From CAVVGB01 sp963747715 (GTDB taxonomy: Bacteria > Actinomycetota > Thermoleophilia > Gaiellales > Gaiellaceae): a DNA stretch of 64,000 nucleotides. Within the stretch, counting starts at the first letter, position 1. Every line of letters starts with the position of its first letter. Positions 1 through 8,189 of this stretch are shown in pieces. The stretch is taken from assembly GCA_963747715.1 (NCBI GenBank), contig CAVVGB010000005.1, forward strand, positions 120,253 through 184,252. Direction: 5' to 3'. Position numbers and translations under genes: made by a program. Below the pieces are notes generated by a model that worked only from the letters and a program-made list of their open reading frames with translations, had not been told where the DNA came from and did no database searches.

Positions 1-932
1 TGGTGCTGAAGCCTGCCGAGCAGACGCCGCTCTCCGCGCTCCTCCTCGGCCAGATCGCGGTCGAGGCGGGCCTGCCTCCGGGCGTGCTGAACGTCGTGCC
101 GGGCTTCGGCGAGACGGCGGGGCAGGCGCTCGGGCGCCACATGGACGTGGACGTCATCTCGTTCACCGGCTCGGGCGAGGTCGGGAAGCTCTTCCTCCGC
201 TACGCAGGCGAGTCGAACATGAAGATGGTCTGGCTCGAGTGCGGCGGCAAGTCTCCGAACGTCGTGCTCGCCGACGCTCCCAGCATCGAGGCCGCTGCTC
301 AGGCGATTGCGGACGGCGTGTTCGTGAACGCCGGGCAGATGTGCAACGCCGGCTCGCGGCTGCTCGTCGAGAAGTCGGTCGCCGACGAGCTCCTCGAGCG
401 GATCGTCGCAGCCGCCGAGCCCTGGAAGCCGGTGCACCCCTTCCAACCCGAGGCGAAGATGGGAGCCATCGTCGACGACGCGCAGCTCGAGCGTGTGCTC
501 GGCTACATCGAGGCCGGCAAGCAGGAGGCCGAGCTCGTCTCGGGCGGCAACCGCGCGCTCGAGGAGACTGGCGGCCTGTACGTGGAGCCGACGATCTTCA
601 CGGATCCCACCCATGAGTCGAAGGTCGCGCGCGAGGAGATCTTCGGCCCGGTCCTGACGGTCATCCCGATCGAAGACGCAGAGCGCGGCATCCAGCTCGC
701 GAACGACACGACGTACGGTCTCGCGGCAGGAGTGTGGACGCGCGACATCGGGCGCGCGTTCCGCGTCGCGCGGGCGATCCGCGCCGGCAACGTCTACATC
801 AACGCGTACGACCGCGGCGACATCTCGCTTCCGTTCGCGACGTTCAAGCAGTCCGGCATCGGGATCGACAAATCCCTGCACGCGATGGACAAGTACGTTC
901 GCGTGAAGATGACCTGGGTGAACCTCGATTAG
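1..932 (+). CDS. Aldehyde dehydrogenase, 3' part (start lies outside the window)
   Basis: NAD(P)+-dependent oxidation of an aldehyde to its acid in the cytosol. The reading frame is open from base 3 and the first ~170 residues of the family are missing to the left. Visible are the nucleotide-binding FTGSGEVG, the general-base Glu in LECGGKSP (visible residue ~79), the nucleophilic Cys in NAGQMCNAGS (~114), EEIFGPVL and the C-terminal FKQSGIG. The motifs resemble the betaine-aldehyde / gamma-glutamyl-aminobutyraldehyde branch, but the substrate cannot be fixed from this part. It converges on the reductase gene at 951. Confidence 0.93.
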   Translation, partial: VLKPAEQTPLSALLLGQIAVEAGLPPGVLNVVPGFGETAGQALGRHMDVDVISFTGSGEVGKLFLRYAGESNMKMVWLECGGKSPNVVLADAPSIEAAAQAIADGVFVNAGQMCNAGSRLLVEKSVADELLERIVAAAEPWKPVHPFQPEAKMGAIVDDAQLERVLGYIEAGKQEAELVSGGNRALEETGGLYVEPTIFTDPTHESKVAREEIFGPVLTVIPIEDAERGIQLANDTTYGLAAGVWTRDIGRAFRVARAIRAGNVYINAYDRGDISLPFATFKQSGIGIDKSLHAMDKYVRVKMTWVNLD

Positions 933-950
933 CTAACGCCGGCCGCGTCG

Positions 951-1589
951 TTACTTGACGACGCGGTACTTGAGGTGCGTGACGCCGGGTGCCTCGACCG
1001 CCCTGGTCTGCTCCAGCTTCACGCCCTGGCCGACGCCGTCGAAGAGGCGCGCTCCGCCGCCGAGGACGATCGGGACGACGTGCAGCTCGAGCTCGTCGAC
1101 GTGTCCGGCGGCCAGGTACTGGTTGATGATGCTGGCGCCCCCGCCGAGGAAGACGTCTTTCCCGGCGGCTGCCGAGCGAGCCTGTTCGAGGGCCTCTTCG
1201 ATTCCACCTGTGACGAAGGTGAACGTTGTGTCCGAAAGGGTCAGCGGCTCGCGCTCGTGGTGGGTCAAGACGAAGACCGGCATGTGGAACGGCGGCTCGT
1301 CGCCCCACCAGCCCGTCCATGGCTCGTCGCTCCACGGGCCGGGACCGCCGCCGAACTTGCCCCGACCCATGATCTCCGCACCCACGTTGGCCTGAGATTC
1401 CTCGGCGACCGTGCTGCTGACGTTCACCTCGCCACCCTCGAGCCCGTGAGGCGCGCGCCAGGCCTGCAGCACGATCAGCCACTCGTGCAGGCCTTCGCCA
1501 CCCTCGCCGAGCGGGTTCTCGAGGCTCTGATTCGGGCCGGCGACGTAGCCGTCCGCCGAGACCGAGATGTGAGCTCGTACCTTGCTCAT
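951..1589 (-). CDS. Dihydrofolate reductase-fold / RibD C-terminal family reductase
   Basis: A 212-residue protein of the RibD C-terminal (YyaP/YwjB-like) family, probably an NADPH-dependent cytosolic reductase of unknown substrate. It starts with the typical SVSADGYVAGP strand and loop. It then has EIMGRGKFGG, the cofactor-loop motif GGGASIINQYL (~150) and the closing strand PIVLGGGARLF (~178). Actinobacteria usually carry several such paralogues, and few have known substrates. The next gene on the same strand (1619-2461) belongs to the same superfamily, so the pair may be an old duplication, although their sequences differ strongly. Confidence 0.82.
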   Translation of the reverse strand: MSKVRAHISVSADGYVAGPNQSLENPLGEGGEGLHEWLIVLQAWRAPHGLEGGEVNVSSTVAEESQANVGAEIMGRGKFGGGPGPWSDEPWTGWWGDEPPFHMPVFVLTHHEREPLTLSDTTFTFVTGGIEEALEQARSAAAGKDVFLGGGASIINQYLAAGHVDELELHVVPIVLGGGARLFDGVGQGVKLEQTRAVEAPGVTHLKYRVVK

Positions 1590-1618
1590 GCCCTATCGAC
1601 TCCCACCGCCGCGAAAAC

Positions 1619-2461
1619 TCATCGCAGCGCGTAGCGAAGGAAGAGATGCGCATCTTGCCGCTTGACGCTCGAGACGCGCGCCTGGACCCCGTTCTCCGGC
1701 AGAAAGGCCGCGCCCTCGACGAGGCCGAAGCGGTCGCCTTCGCTGGAACGGCCCGCCAGCAACGGCGAGATCGTCAGGAAGAGATCGTCCACGACGCCCG
1801 CCCGCACGAAGGATCCGAAGCCGTGCGGCCCGGCTTCGCAGAGGACGTGCTGGTGGCCGCGCTCACGCAGGTGCGCGACGACCGCCGCCGGGTCGAGCTC
1901 ACGATCGTCCCCCAGCGAAACGAGCTGCGAGGCCTCGGGTAGCCGGTCGGACAGCCGCGCGGCCCCTTCCTCGCTCGTCAGGACGAGAGCCCCGGCCTCG
2001 AGCGCCGGGTGTGCCGGATCGATCGCGCCGCTGCCCGTCAGGATCGCGACCTCCGGCTGCGCGTCCTTTTCAAGAACGCGCCGCAGCTCGGCGAACTCCG
2101 CTGCGGCGGGCGGGTAGGCACGCTCGGGCATCCAACTCGCGCGCGGCCATGCAGCGACGGTGCCGGCGCCGGTCAGGACGACGTCGGCGAGGGCGCGCAG
2201 CAGGCCCATCACGAATTTGTCCCCGTCGCTGCCCATGCTGATGAGCTCGTTGGAACGAGGGACGCTCGGAATGGCGACGACGCCGTCGAGCGTGGAGACG
2301 AAGTTCGCGTAGACGAGCGGCTCTTCGAGCGCGAGGCCGCCGCCGTACATGTTCTCGAGGGCCGGCGTGAGGACAGAATCCGGAAGCCAAGACGCCTCGT
2401 ACAGGGTCTCGAACAGGCCGCGGACGCTAGCACGGGCCGAAGTAGAATTCGCCTCCGCCAC
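1619..2461 (-). CDS. Pyrimidine-reductase-like (RibD C-terminal domain) protein
   Basis: About 280 residues. The conserved core is YANFVSTLDGVVA, then DKFVMGLLRALADVVLTGAGT, VAILTGSG, the glycine-rich LCEAGPHGFGSF and TISPLLAGR. This is the pattern of the pyrimidine reductase (RibD_C) family, whose studied members reduce the riboflavin precursor with NADPH. No riboflavin genes are nearby, so the substrate is open. The start is uncertain: the frame stays open into the divergent gene at 2465. I placed it at GTG 2461, which leaves only 3 bases between divergent starts. ATG 2350 would remove part of the helix before the core. Confidence 0.75.
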   Translation of the reverse strand: MAEANSTSARASVRGLFETLYEASWLPDSVLTPALENMYGGGLALEEPLVYANFVSTLDGVVAIPSVPRSNELISMGSDGDKFVMGLLRALADVVLTGAGTVAAWPRASWMPERAYPPAAAEFAELRRVLEKDAQPEVAILTGSGAIDPAHPALEAGALVLTSEEGAARLSDRLPEASQLVSLGDDRELDPAAVVAHLRERGHQHVLCEAGPHGFGSFVRAGVVDDLFLTISPLLAGRSSEGDRFGLVEGAAFLPENGVQARVSSVKRQDAHLFLRYALR

Positions 2462-2464
2462 ACC

Positions 2465-3175
2465 ATGCGAGCAACCGTCAAAGAGAAGCAGGAGATCGCG
2501 AAGGGAACGCTCCTCGTCACCTTCGACCTCCTCGGGGAAGAGGTGGACTTCCAGCCCGGGCAGTACTTCTTCGTCACCCTGCCCGACCTCGGCCATCAGG
2601 ACGACCGGGGTCTGCGGCGCCACATCACCGTGGTGACCTCGCCCAACGAGAAGGGCGTACTCGGGCTCGCCACGCGGCTGCGCGACACGGCCTTCAAGAA
2701 CACGCTGCAGGAGGTGTCGGTGGGGGCCGAAGTGGAGGTCGAGCCGCCGAAGGGCAAGTTCGTGCTCCCGGAGGACACGTCACGACCGCTTGTCTTCATC
2801 GCGGGCGGCATCGGGATCACCGTGTTTCGCAGCATGCTCCTCTACATCCGCGAGGAGAAGCTCCCTTACCGCGTCACCTTGATCTACTCGAACCGCGACC
2901 GTGAGTCCACGGCGTTCCTCGAGGAGCTCGAGGAGCTCGACCGGGAGCTCCCCAACTTTCGCCTCATTCTTACGATGACCGACGACCCCGAGTGGAGCGG
3001 GGAGACACGGAGGGTCGATGCCACCTTCTGCAAGGACCACGTGGAAGGGGACCTGAACGACTACACGTTCATGGTCGCCGGGCCTCCGGCGATGGCAGAA
3101 GGGGTGCAGGCTGAGCTGGCCGAGGCGGGCGTCGACGAGGCGAACGTCACGGCCGACCGTTTCAGCGGCTACTAA
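2465..3175 (+). CDS. FAD-binding oxidoreductase, ferredoxin-NADP reductase fold
   Basis: A 236-residue two-domain flavoprotein that would pass electrons between NAD(P)H and a partner redox protein. Residues 1-100 form the FAD barrel with RHITVVTSP (~53), where RxYS is usual, and the phosphate-binding region near VEPPKGKF. Residues 105-236 form the NAD(P) domain with IAGGIGITVFRSML (~113) and the FMVAGPPAM signature (~205). It has no fused ferredoxin or globin domain, so its partner must be separate. The start is ATG 2465. A TAGAAT box at 2443-2448 is a possible -10 element. The neighbour is a divergent RibD-fold reductase. Confidence 0.88.
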   Translation: MRATVKEKQEIAKGTLLVTFDLLGEEVDFQPGQYFFVTLPDLGHQDDRGLRRHITVVTSPNEKGVLGLATRLRDTAFKNTLQEVSVGAEVEVEPPKGKFVLPEDTSRPLVFIAGGIGITVFRSMLLYIREEKLPYRVTLIYSNRDRESTAFLEELEELDRELPNFRLILTMTDDPEWSGETRRVDATFCKDHVEGDLNDYTFMVAGPPAMAEGVQAELAEAGVDEANVTADRFSGY

Positions 3176-3178
3176 CGC

Positions 3179-3877
3179 CTATACGGCAGCCTGCTGCGAC
3201 TTCACGTGCGCGATGTACCCACGCACGTCCCCCGCTGGCTCGGTGTACGCCTCTCCCAAGACCTGCTCCATCCGCTCGATGTACTCCTCGGCCCAGCCGG
3301 GAAGCTCGTAGTCGATCGCGCGCAGAAACTCGAGCGTCGCCGCCCAGCGCATGTCCGCGATCGAGGGGCCGTCGCCGCCGATGAATTTCCTCCCCTCGAG
3401 GAACCAGGCGCGGAATGCCTCGAGTGGCGTAGCGAGCGCCGCCTCCGCATCCTTCTGCGCCTTGGCCTTCATTTCGTCATCCGCCTCCGAGGTCCCGACC
3501 TCCCCGGGGTACTGGCCGAAGCCGAGCGCCGGATAGGTCGCGCGCGTGAGCAGCGGATAGAACGTGCCTGTGAGGTAGAACATCGCGCTGTCGACCATCG
3601 CGCGCTCGCCGGGATCGGTGGGATAGAACTGATGCAGTCCGTGCTTGTTGCAGAGGTACTGCATGATCGCGCAGCTCTCCCAGATAGACCCGCGCGGAAG
3701 ACCGGCTTCTTCGAGGAGCGGCGTGAGGTCGGCGGGGTCTTTCGCGAGAAACTCCGGCGTGCCCTTCCGCCCCCACATGTCTTCTTCTTCGAACTCGAGA
3801 TCGGCGGCGCGGACGAGGATGCGCACGCAAAGGTTGTTGACGCTCGGCTTGAGAATGCTCAGGTTGTGGTCGGCCAT
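3179..3877 (-). CDS. Glutathione S-transferase family protein
   Basis: A 232-residue protein with a thioredoxin-like N-terminal half (residues 1-80) and an all-helical C-terminal half ending in a typical GST cap. The N-terminal half shows SVNNLCVRILVRAADLEFEE and the thiol-binding edge GSIWESCAIMQYL. The C-terminal half shows KFIGGDGPSIADMRWAATLEFL, the N-capping box of GSTs. Actinobacteria usually use mycothiol rather than glutathione, so the thiol cofactor is open. The start is ATG 3877, preceded by a clear AGGAGG-type ribosome site. An in-frame start 69 bases upstream lacks one. It is convergent with, and 3 bases from, the flavoprotein gene. Confidence 0.85.
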   Translation of the reverse strand: MADHNLSILKPSVNNLCVRILVRAADLEFEEEDMWGRKGTPEFLAKDPADLTPLLEEAGLPRGSIWESCAIMQYLCNKHGLHQFYPTDPGERAMVDSAMFYLTGTFYPLLTRATYPALGFGQYPGEVGTSEADDEMKAKAQKDAEAALATPLEAFRAWFLEGRKFIGGDGPSIADMRWAATLEFLRAIDYELPGWAEEYIERMEQVLGEAYTEPAGDVRGYIAHVKSQQAAV

Positions 3878-3962
3878 CGAGCCCTCCTGGATTCGTAGGC
3901 CGCCATTCTCGCGCGCGGGCGGATCATTTTCCACGCTCTCTCCCACCCAAGGTCCGAACGCC

Positions 3963-3968
3963 TAACCT
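3963..3968 (+). promoter_or_regulatory. -10 box (TAACCT) of a likely leaderless transcript
   Basis: TAACCT sits exactly 6 bases before the GTG start at 3975, so transcription would begin at the start codon. The same spacing recurs before several other first genes in this window. Confidence 0.5.
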
Positions 3969-3974
3969 GACGGC

Positions 3975-4271
3975 GTGGCCGACTACTACGTCGTGCGCCA
4001 GAAACGCGGGCCCGAGTGGGATTACTCGCGCGGGCGGCGCGAGCAGGACCGCTGGGACGAGCATGCCGCCTTCATGGACGCGCTCGTCGACGAGGGTGTG
4101 ATCGTGCTGGGCGGCCCGGTCGGTGACCCCCACGAGGGCGACGAGACGATGCTCGTCGTCGCTGTCCAGAGCGAGCAGGCGATTCGCGAGCGCCTCGCTC
4201 CCGATCCGTGGGCAGGGACGCACCTGACGCTCGTCAGCGTCGAGCCGTGGACGGTCTGGCTTAGAGCCTGA
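3975..4271 (+). CDS. YCII-domain small protein
   Basis: A 98-residue single-domain protein of the YciI-like ferredoxin-fold family. It has the hallmark EHAAFMDALVDEGVIVLGGPV (His and Asp in the pocket), a central MLVVAV strand and a final strand with VEPWTVWL. Members are small cytosolic proteins, a few with dehydrochlorinase or sigma-factor-associated roles; this one has no informative partner. It starts at GTG 3975 without a ribosome site, consistent with a leaderless message. It is divergent from the GST gene. Confidence 0.85.
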   Translation: MADYYVVRQKRGPEWDYSRGRREQDRWDEHAAFMDALVDEGVIVLGGPVGDPHEGDETMLVVAVQSEQAIRERLAPDPWAGTHLTLVSVEPWTVWLRA

Positions 4272-4319
4272 GCAGGAACCGCTCTATCCATCCCGTAATC
4301 CGATGCCGACAAGGACGGC

Positions 4320-4628
4320 ATGGACCCAGCAGGCGCTCGAGAGCTCGCCAAACGGATCGCCGAGGAAGAGCAGCGGCGGTCGAACGCTGCCGGACAGTTC
4401 GAAGCATCGGCGTCCGACGGGCGTGACGGCGGTGCCGACACGCACGTCCTCTTCATCTGGCACTCGTCCGGCTACCAGCTTCTTTCGCGCGACGGCGCAG
4501 TGCCGGAAGCCGGGTCCGAGATCTCGTTGAGCGACCAGGGCGGCGGCCGCTACCTCGTCAGCAAGGTCGGGCCGTCTCCCTTGCCGGGTGACCGCCGGCG
4601 CTGCGCGTTCCTCGAGCCAATCGATTAG
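4320..4628 (+). CDS. Hypothetical 102-residue protein
   Basis: Not recognised. The first ~35 residues are a charged, probably helical segment (ELAKRIAEEEQRRS). The rest looks like a small beta domain: HVLFIWHSSGYQLLSRDG, then PEAGSEISL, GGRYLVSKVG and RRCAFLEP. Codon use matches neighbouring genes, and both strands of the flanks are occupied by real genes. It follows the YCII gene by 48 bases and may share its transcript. It ends 18 bases from the convergent winged-helix gene. Confidence 0.6.
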   Translation: MDPAGARELAKRIAEEEQRRSNAAGQFEASASDGRDGGADTHVLFIWHSSGYQLLSRDGAVPEAGSEISLSDQGGGRYLVSKVGPSPLPGDRRRCAFLEPID

Positions 4629-4646
4629 CGGGCTACGAGCGTAAAG

Positions 4647-5762
4647 CTAGGGCTGGTGGAAAGTGGCCAGCCGCTCGGCCTCCGCGTCCACCTCGCGCTT
4701 CACGTCCCGGCCCAGGCGCTTGAAGGGGGCAACGACCACGCGACCCCGCTCGTACGTCCACGTCCCCGCCACCCGGCCGTCGATCAGGAACGTCTGCACC
4801 GACTGGGGGGTCTTGGTCGTGAAGACGCGCGCGCGGTACTCCTCCGGAAGAATCTGCGTCCGACGCGCGTGCGCGAGCAGCGTCGCGTCCCACACCGGCA
4901 GGAACCGAACGGGCGCGGGCGTGTCTGCGTCCGGGAGGGGCGCACGCGGCAGGTCGACGAGCTCATTCCCATTCTCATCGCGGAAGCGACGCAGCTCGAG
5001 ACTCTCGACGACCGGCTTCATGAGCGCGACGGGCAGCCCCGCCCAGTTGGCCAGGTCCTTCACCGATGCCGGGCCGAAGCCCGAGAGATAGCGCCGTACG
5101 AGCAGCTCGATCCCCTGCTCCTGGGTTACATCCGACGGGCCGAGCCAGTCGTCCGCGAGCGCGTAGAGGTCGGCTCGCCGCTGCTCCCACGTGCCCGACG
5201 GAGGCGCGCGGACGAGATCGAGCCACATGCCGACGCCGTTCCAGGTGACGTTGTCGGCGCCGAGCTCCTTCACGAGCTCCGTTCGCCGGAGCGGCCCGTC
5301 GGCAAGCAGCTTGCGCGTCTTCTTCGCCGCCGCCTCGATCTTCCGCCGGTCTGCACGAGCGCCGTGGCCCTTGATCCACCCCTCACGCCGCCTGTCCCGC
5401 ACCCCTTCCGCGATCACGGGGAAGTCGCGAGCCGAGACGAGGTGGATCGTGACGCGCATGAGCGTCCCTTGGGCGACGGAGCGCCGCTCGAGCGCCTTCG
5501 TGAGGTCGTCGCGCTCGAAGCCTGCGAGCCGCGACCAGAGGCCGATGTACATGGAGGGCGCGTACTGGGCCTGGATGCCACCGAGCCGCTCGAGGGCCCG
5601 CGGCAGCGGGAGATTCGCGCGCTGGAGCAGGAGTTGGCGGGCCAGCAGGGCTCTGTTGAGTTCCCGCTCCGTTAGAGTTTGCTCGGCCAGAAACCGACCT
5701 TTGTTGGATTGCGGCCCGCGGGAATACCGGTGGGCCGCCCTCGTTTGGGAGGCACATGACAC
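4647..5762 (-). CDS. Winged-helix DNA-binding domain protein (HTH_42 / YcaQ-like family)
   Basis: Up to 371 residues. The family signature LGGIQAQYAPSMYIGLWSRL is followed by RVTIHLVSARDF, the winged-helix repeats around DGPLRRTELVKEL, and the C-terminal FLPVWDATLLAHARR and PTFLIDGRVAGTW-like strand. Studied relatives (E. coli YcaQ/AlkX) act on DNA, including glycosylase activity on crosslinks or alkylated bases. The family is also often annotated only as a DNA-binding domain. The start is unclear: GTG 5762 overlaps the divergent MFS gene by 7 bases. The conserved part begins near base 5690, where only a CTG is available. Confidence 0.78.
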   Translation of the reverse strand: MSCASQTRAAHRYSRGPQSNKGRFLAEQTLTERELNRALLARQLLLQRANLPLPRALERLGGIQAQYAPSMYIGLWSRLAGFERDDLTKALERRSVAQGTLMRVTIHLVSARDFPVIAEGVRDRRREGWIKGHGARADRRKIEAAAKKTRKLLADGPLRRTELVKELGADNVTWNGVGMWLDLVRAPPSGTWEQRRADLYALADDWLGPSDVTQEQGIELLVRRYLSGFGPASVKDLANWAGLPVALMKPVVESLELRRFRDENGNELVDLPRAPLPDADTPAPVRFLPVWDATLLAHARRTQILPEEYRARVFTTKTPQSVQTFLIDGRVAGTWTYERGRVVVAPFKRLGRDVKREVDAEAERLATFHQP

Positions 5763-7219
5763 TGGACAGCCGTCAACGTTGGCTCGCGCTCTACCTGCTC
5801 TGTCTCGCGGACATCATGATCGTGCTCGACACGACGATCGTGAACGTCGCGCTGCCCGCGATCGGAGAGGACCTGGGGTTCTCGCAGGCCTCGCTCGCGT
5901 GGGTGGTGAACGCGTACCTGCTGACGTTCGGCGGCTTCCTGCTGCTGGGTGGGCGGCTCGGAGATCTCTTCGGTCACCGGCGGCTCTTCCTCATCGGCAT
6001 CGTCATCTTCACCATCGCGTCGCTCGCATGCGGTCTGGCCAACTCCCAGGAGTTCCTCATCATCGCGCGCGCCGCTCAGGGTGTCGGCGGCGCGATCGTC
6101 TCGGTCGTCGTGCTGTCGCTGCTCATGATCATGTTCACGGAGCCTGCCGAGCGCGCCAAGGCGATGGGGATCGTCGGCTTTGTCCTCTCCGGCGGAGGAG
6201 CCGTCGGCGTGCTGCTCGGCGGGGTCATCACCGAGATCGCGGCGTGGAACTGGATCTTTCTCGTCAACATCCCGATCGGCATCGCGGTGTTCGTGTGGTG
6301 CCTGAGGCTCCTGCCCCCTGACCAGAGGATGCCGGGCACCGAAAGGCGCCTGGACCTCGCGGGAGCGATCACCGTGACCGCGGCCATCATGATCGCCGTC
6401 TACGCGATCGTGAACGGTAACGAGGAGGGCTGGACGTCGGCTCAGACGCTCGGCATGCTCGGCGCCGCGGCCGTGCTCTTCGCAGCATTCATCGTGATCG
6501 AGGCGCGCGCAACCGCTCCACTCGTGCCCCTTCGGCTCTTCAAGCGTCGCAACATCTCGACCGCGAACGTCATCGGCCTGCTCATGCCGGGCGCGATGTT
6601 CGGGTGGTTCTTCCTCTCGGCGCTCTACATGCAACTCGTGCTCGGCTACAGCTCCCTCGAGGTCGGTCTCGCGTTTCTACCCGGCACCATCATCTGGGGT
6701 ATCGCCTCGATCGCGGTGTCGGATCGGCTCGTGATGCGGTTCGGCTTCAAGGTGCCGCTCCTCCTCGGGCTGGGGGCCTTCATGATCGGCCTCCTGCTGC
6801 TTGCGCGGGCTCCGGTCGACGGGAACTACCTGATCGACATCCTCCCCAGCACGATCTTCTTCGGCATCGGCGGTGGCATCACGTTCAACCCGCTCCTTTT
6901 GGCAGCGATGGGAGATGCGACGCCGATGGAGGCGGGCCTCGCATCGGGTGTCGTGAACACCTCCTTCATGTTCGGCGGAGCGCTCGGCCTGGCCGTGCTG
7001 GCGAGCGCTGCGGCCGCGCGCACCGACGATCTCCTCGCCTCGGGTGAGAGCCAAGCGGCGGCCCTCACGGGCGGCTACCACCTCGCGTTCGTGATCGGTG
7101 CCCTGTTCGCGGCGGCGGCGGCCGTGGTCGGAGGCCTTCTGCTCCGACCGGCCGCAGCACCGGCGCACGGGATGGAACCTGAGCCCGCAGGCGAGCCTGC
7201 GGGCGAGCCGGCAACCTGA
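5756..7219 (+). CDS. MFS drug exporter, DHA2 (EmrB/QacA) family, 14 TM
   Basis: A 487-residue proton-coupled exporter of the inner membrane. It shows the DHA2 signature LDTTIVNVALPAIGEDL at TM1, motif A GGRLGDLFGHRRLF in the first loop (~residue 65), a motif C-like run SGGGAVGVLLGG in TM5, and hydrophobic segments enough for 14 helices. The C-terminus carries a short proline/glycine tail of three AGEP-type repeats. GGGAGG-like bases precede ATG 5756. The stop codon overlaps the start of the dioxygenase gene by one base. The pair probably handles the same aromatic or quinone stress, as in other MFS-VOC pairs; this is inference. Confidence 0.9.
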   Translation: MTLDSRQRWLALYLLCLADIMIVLDTTIVNVALPAIGEDLGFSQASLAWVVNAYLLTFGGFLLLGGRLGDLFGHRRLFLIGIVIFTIASLACGLANSQEFLIIARAAQGVGGAIVSVVVLSLLMIMFTEPAERAKAMGIVGFVLSGGGAVGVLLGGVITEIAAWNWIFLVNIPIGIAVFVWCLRLLPPDQRMPGTERRLDLAGAITVTAAIMIAVYAIVNGNEEGWTSAQTLGMLGAAAVLFAAFIVIEARATAPLVPLRLFKRRNISTANVIGLLMPGAMFGWFFLSALYMQLVLGYSSLEVGLAFLPGTIIWGIASIAVSDRLVMRFGFKVPLLLGLGAFMIGLLLLARAPVDGNYLIDILPSTIFFGIGGGITFNPLLLAAMGDATPMEAGLASGVVNTSFMFGGALGLAVLASAAAARTDDLLASGESQAAALTGGYHLAFVIGALFAAAAAVVGGLLLRPAAAPAHGMEPEPAGEPAGEPAT

Positions 7220-8142
7220 TGCGCCTCGAGGGCATCCACCACATCACGTGCATCACGGCGGATGCGCCCCGCAACGTCGACTTCTACGCGCGCGTCCTCG
7301 GGCTTCGCCTCGTCAAGAAGACCGTCAACCAGGACGACCCGACCGTGTACCACCTGTTCTACGCCGACGAGAAGGGAAGCCCGGGAAGCGACATCACGTT
7401 TTTCGAGTACCCCGGCGCGAGACGGGGCCGCGCGGGCGCGGGCATGGTGCACCGGATCGTCTGGCGCATCGCGAACGAGGAGGCACTGGACTTCTGGGAG
7501 ACTCGTCTTCGCGCAGACGGCGCGCCGGTGTCGCGGACGCCCGGCCGGCTTACCTTCTCCGATCCGGAAGGACTGAGTCTCGAGCTCGCCGTCGTCGAGA
7601 CCGAGGACGCGCCGCTCCTCGCCGACCATCCCGAGGTCCCGGCCGAAGTCGCGCTCCAAGGCTTCGACGGCGTGCGCGCGTACGCTCTCGAGCCGGAGGC
7701 GAGCCGACAGTTCCTCGAGGGCGCGCTCGGCTTCGAGCCCGCAGGAGCGGATGCCTACGAGCGCCGCGGGGAAGAACGCGGGTCCTTCTACGCCTACGAC
7801 GGGACGCAGGAACGCGGAATCGGCGGCGCGGGGACGGTTCACCACGTGGCGTGGTCCTCGCCGATGGACGAGCACGAAGGCTGGCGGCAGCGCGCTATCG
7901 AGGGCGGGGCCTCCGCGACGCCCGTCATCGACCGCTACTACTTCCGGTCCATCTACTTCCGCGAGCCGAGCGGCGTCCTTTTCGAGATCGCCACGATGGG
8001 TCCGGGATTCACCGCCGACGAGCCGCTCGAGACCCTCGGTGAGCGACTGTCGCTCCCGCCGGACTACGAGCACCTGCGCGACAGGCTCGAGCCGGTCCTG
8101 ACGCCGTTGCCGAACCCGCGCGCGCAAGAGCCGGTCTCCTAG
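7219..8142 (+). CDS. Ring-cleaving dioxygenase, tandem VOC domains (MhqO-like)
   Basis: A 307-residue protein of two vicinal-oxygen-chelate modules. Module 1 opens with GIHHITCITADAPRNVDFYARVLGLR and contains MVHRIVWRI. Module 2 has TVHHVAWSS and closes with PSGVLFEIATMGPGF, supplying His and Glu metal ligands. The size and the LVKKTVNQDDPTVYHLFYAD segment match the MhqO/MhqE group of Fe(II)-dependent ring-cleaving dioxygenases linked to quinone resistance in Bacillus. Translation is coupled to the upstream exporter (TGATG overlap). No MarR-type regulator is visible nearby. Confidence 0.88.
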   Translation: MRLEGIHHITCITADAPRNVDFYARVLGLRLVKKTVNQDDPTVYHLFYADEKGSPGSDITFFEYPGARRGRAGAGMVHRIVWRIANEEALDFWETRLRADGAPVSRTPGRLTFSDPEGLSLELAVVETEDAPLLADHPEVPAEVALQGFDGVRAYALEPEASRQFLEGALGFEPAGADAYERRGEERGSFYAYDGTQERGIGGAGTVHHVAWSSPMDEHEGWRQRAIEGGASATPVIDRYYFRSIYFREPSGVLFEIATMGPGFTADEPLETLGERLSLPPDYEHLRDRLEPVLTPLPNPRAQEPVS

Positions 8143-8189
8143 CCGCGCTTCGAATCCTCCCGATTCGGTAAATCCCAGGAAGGTCGTAC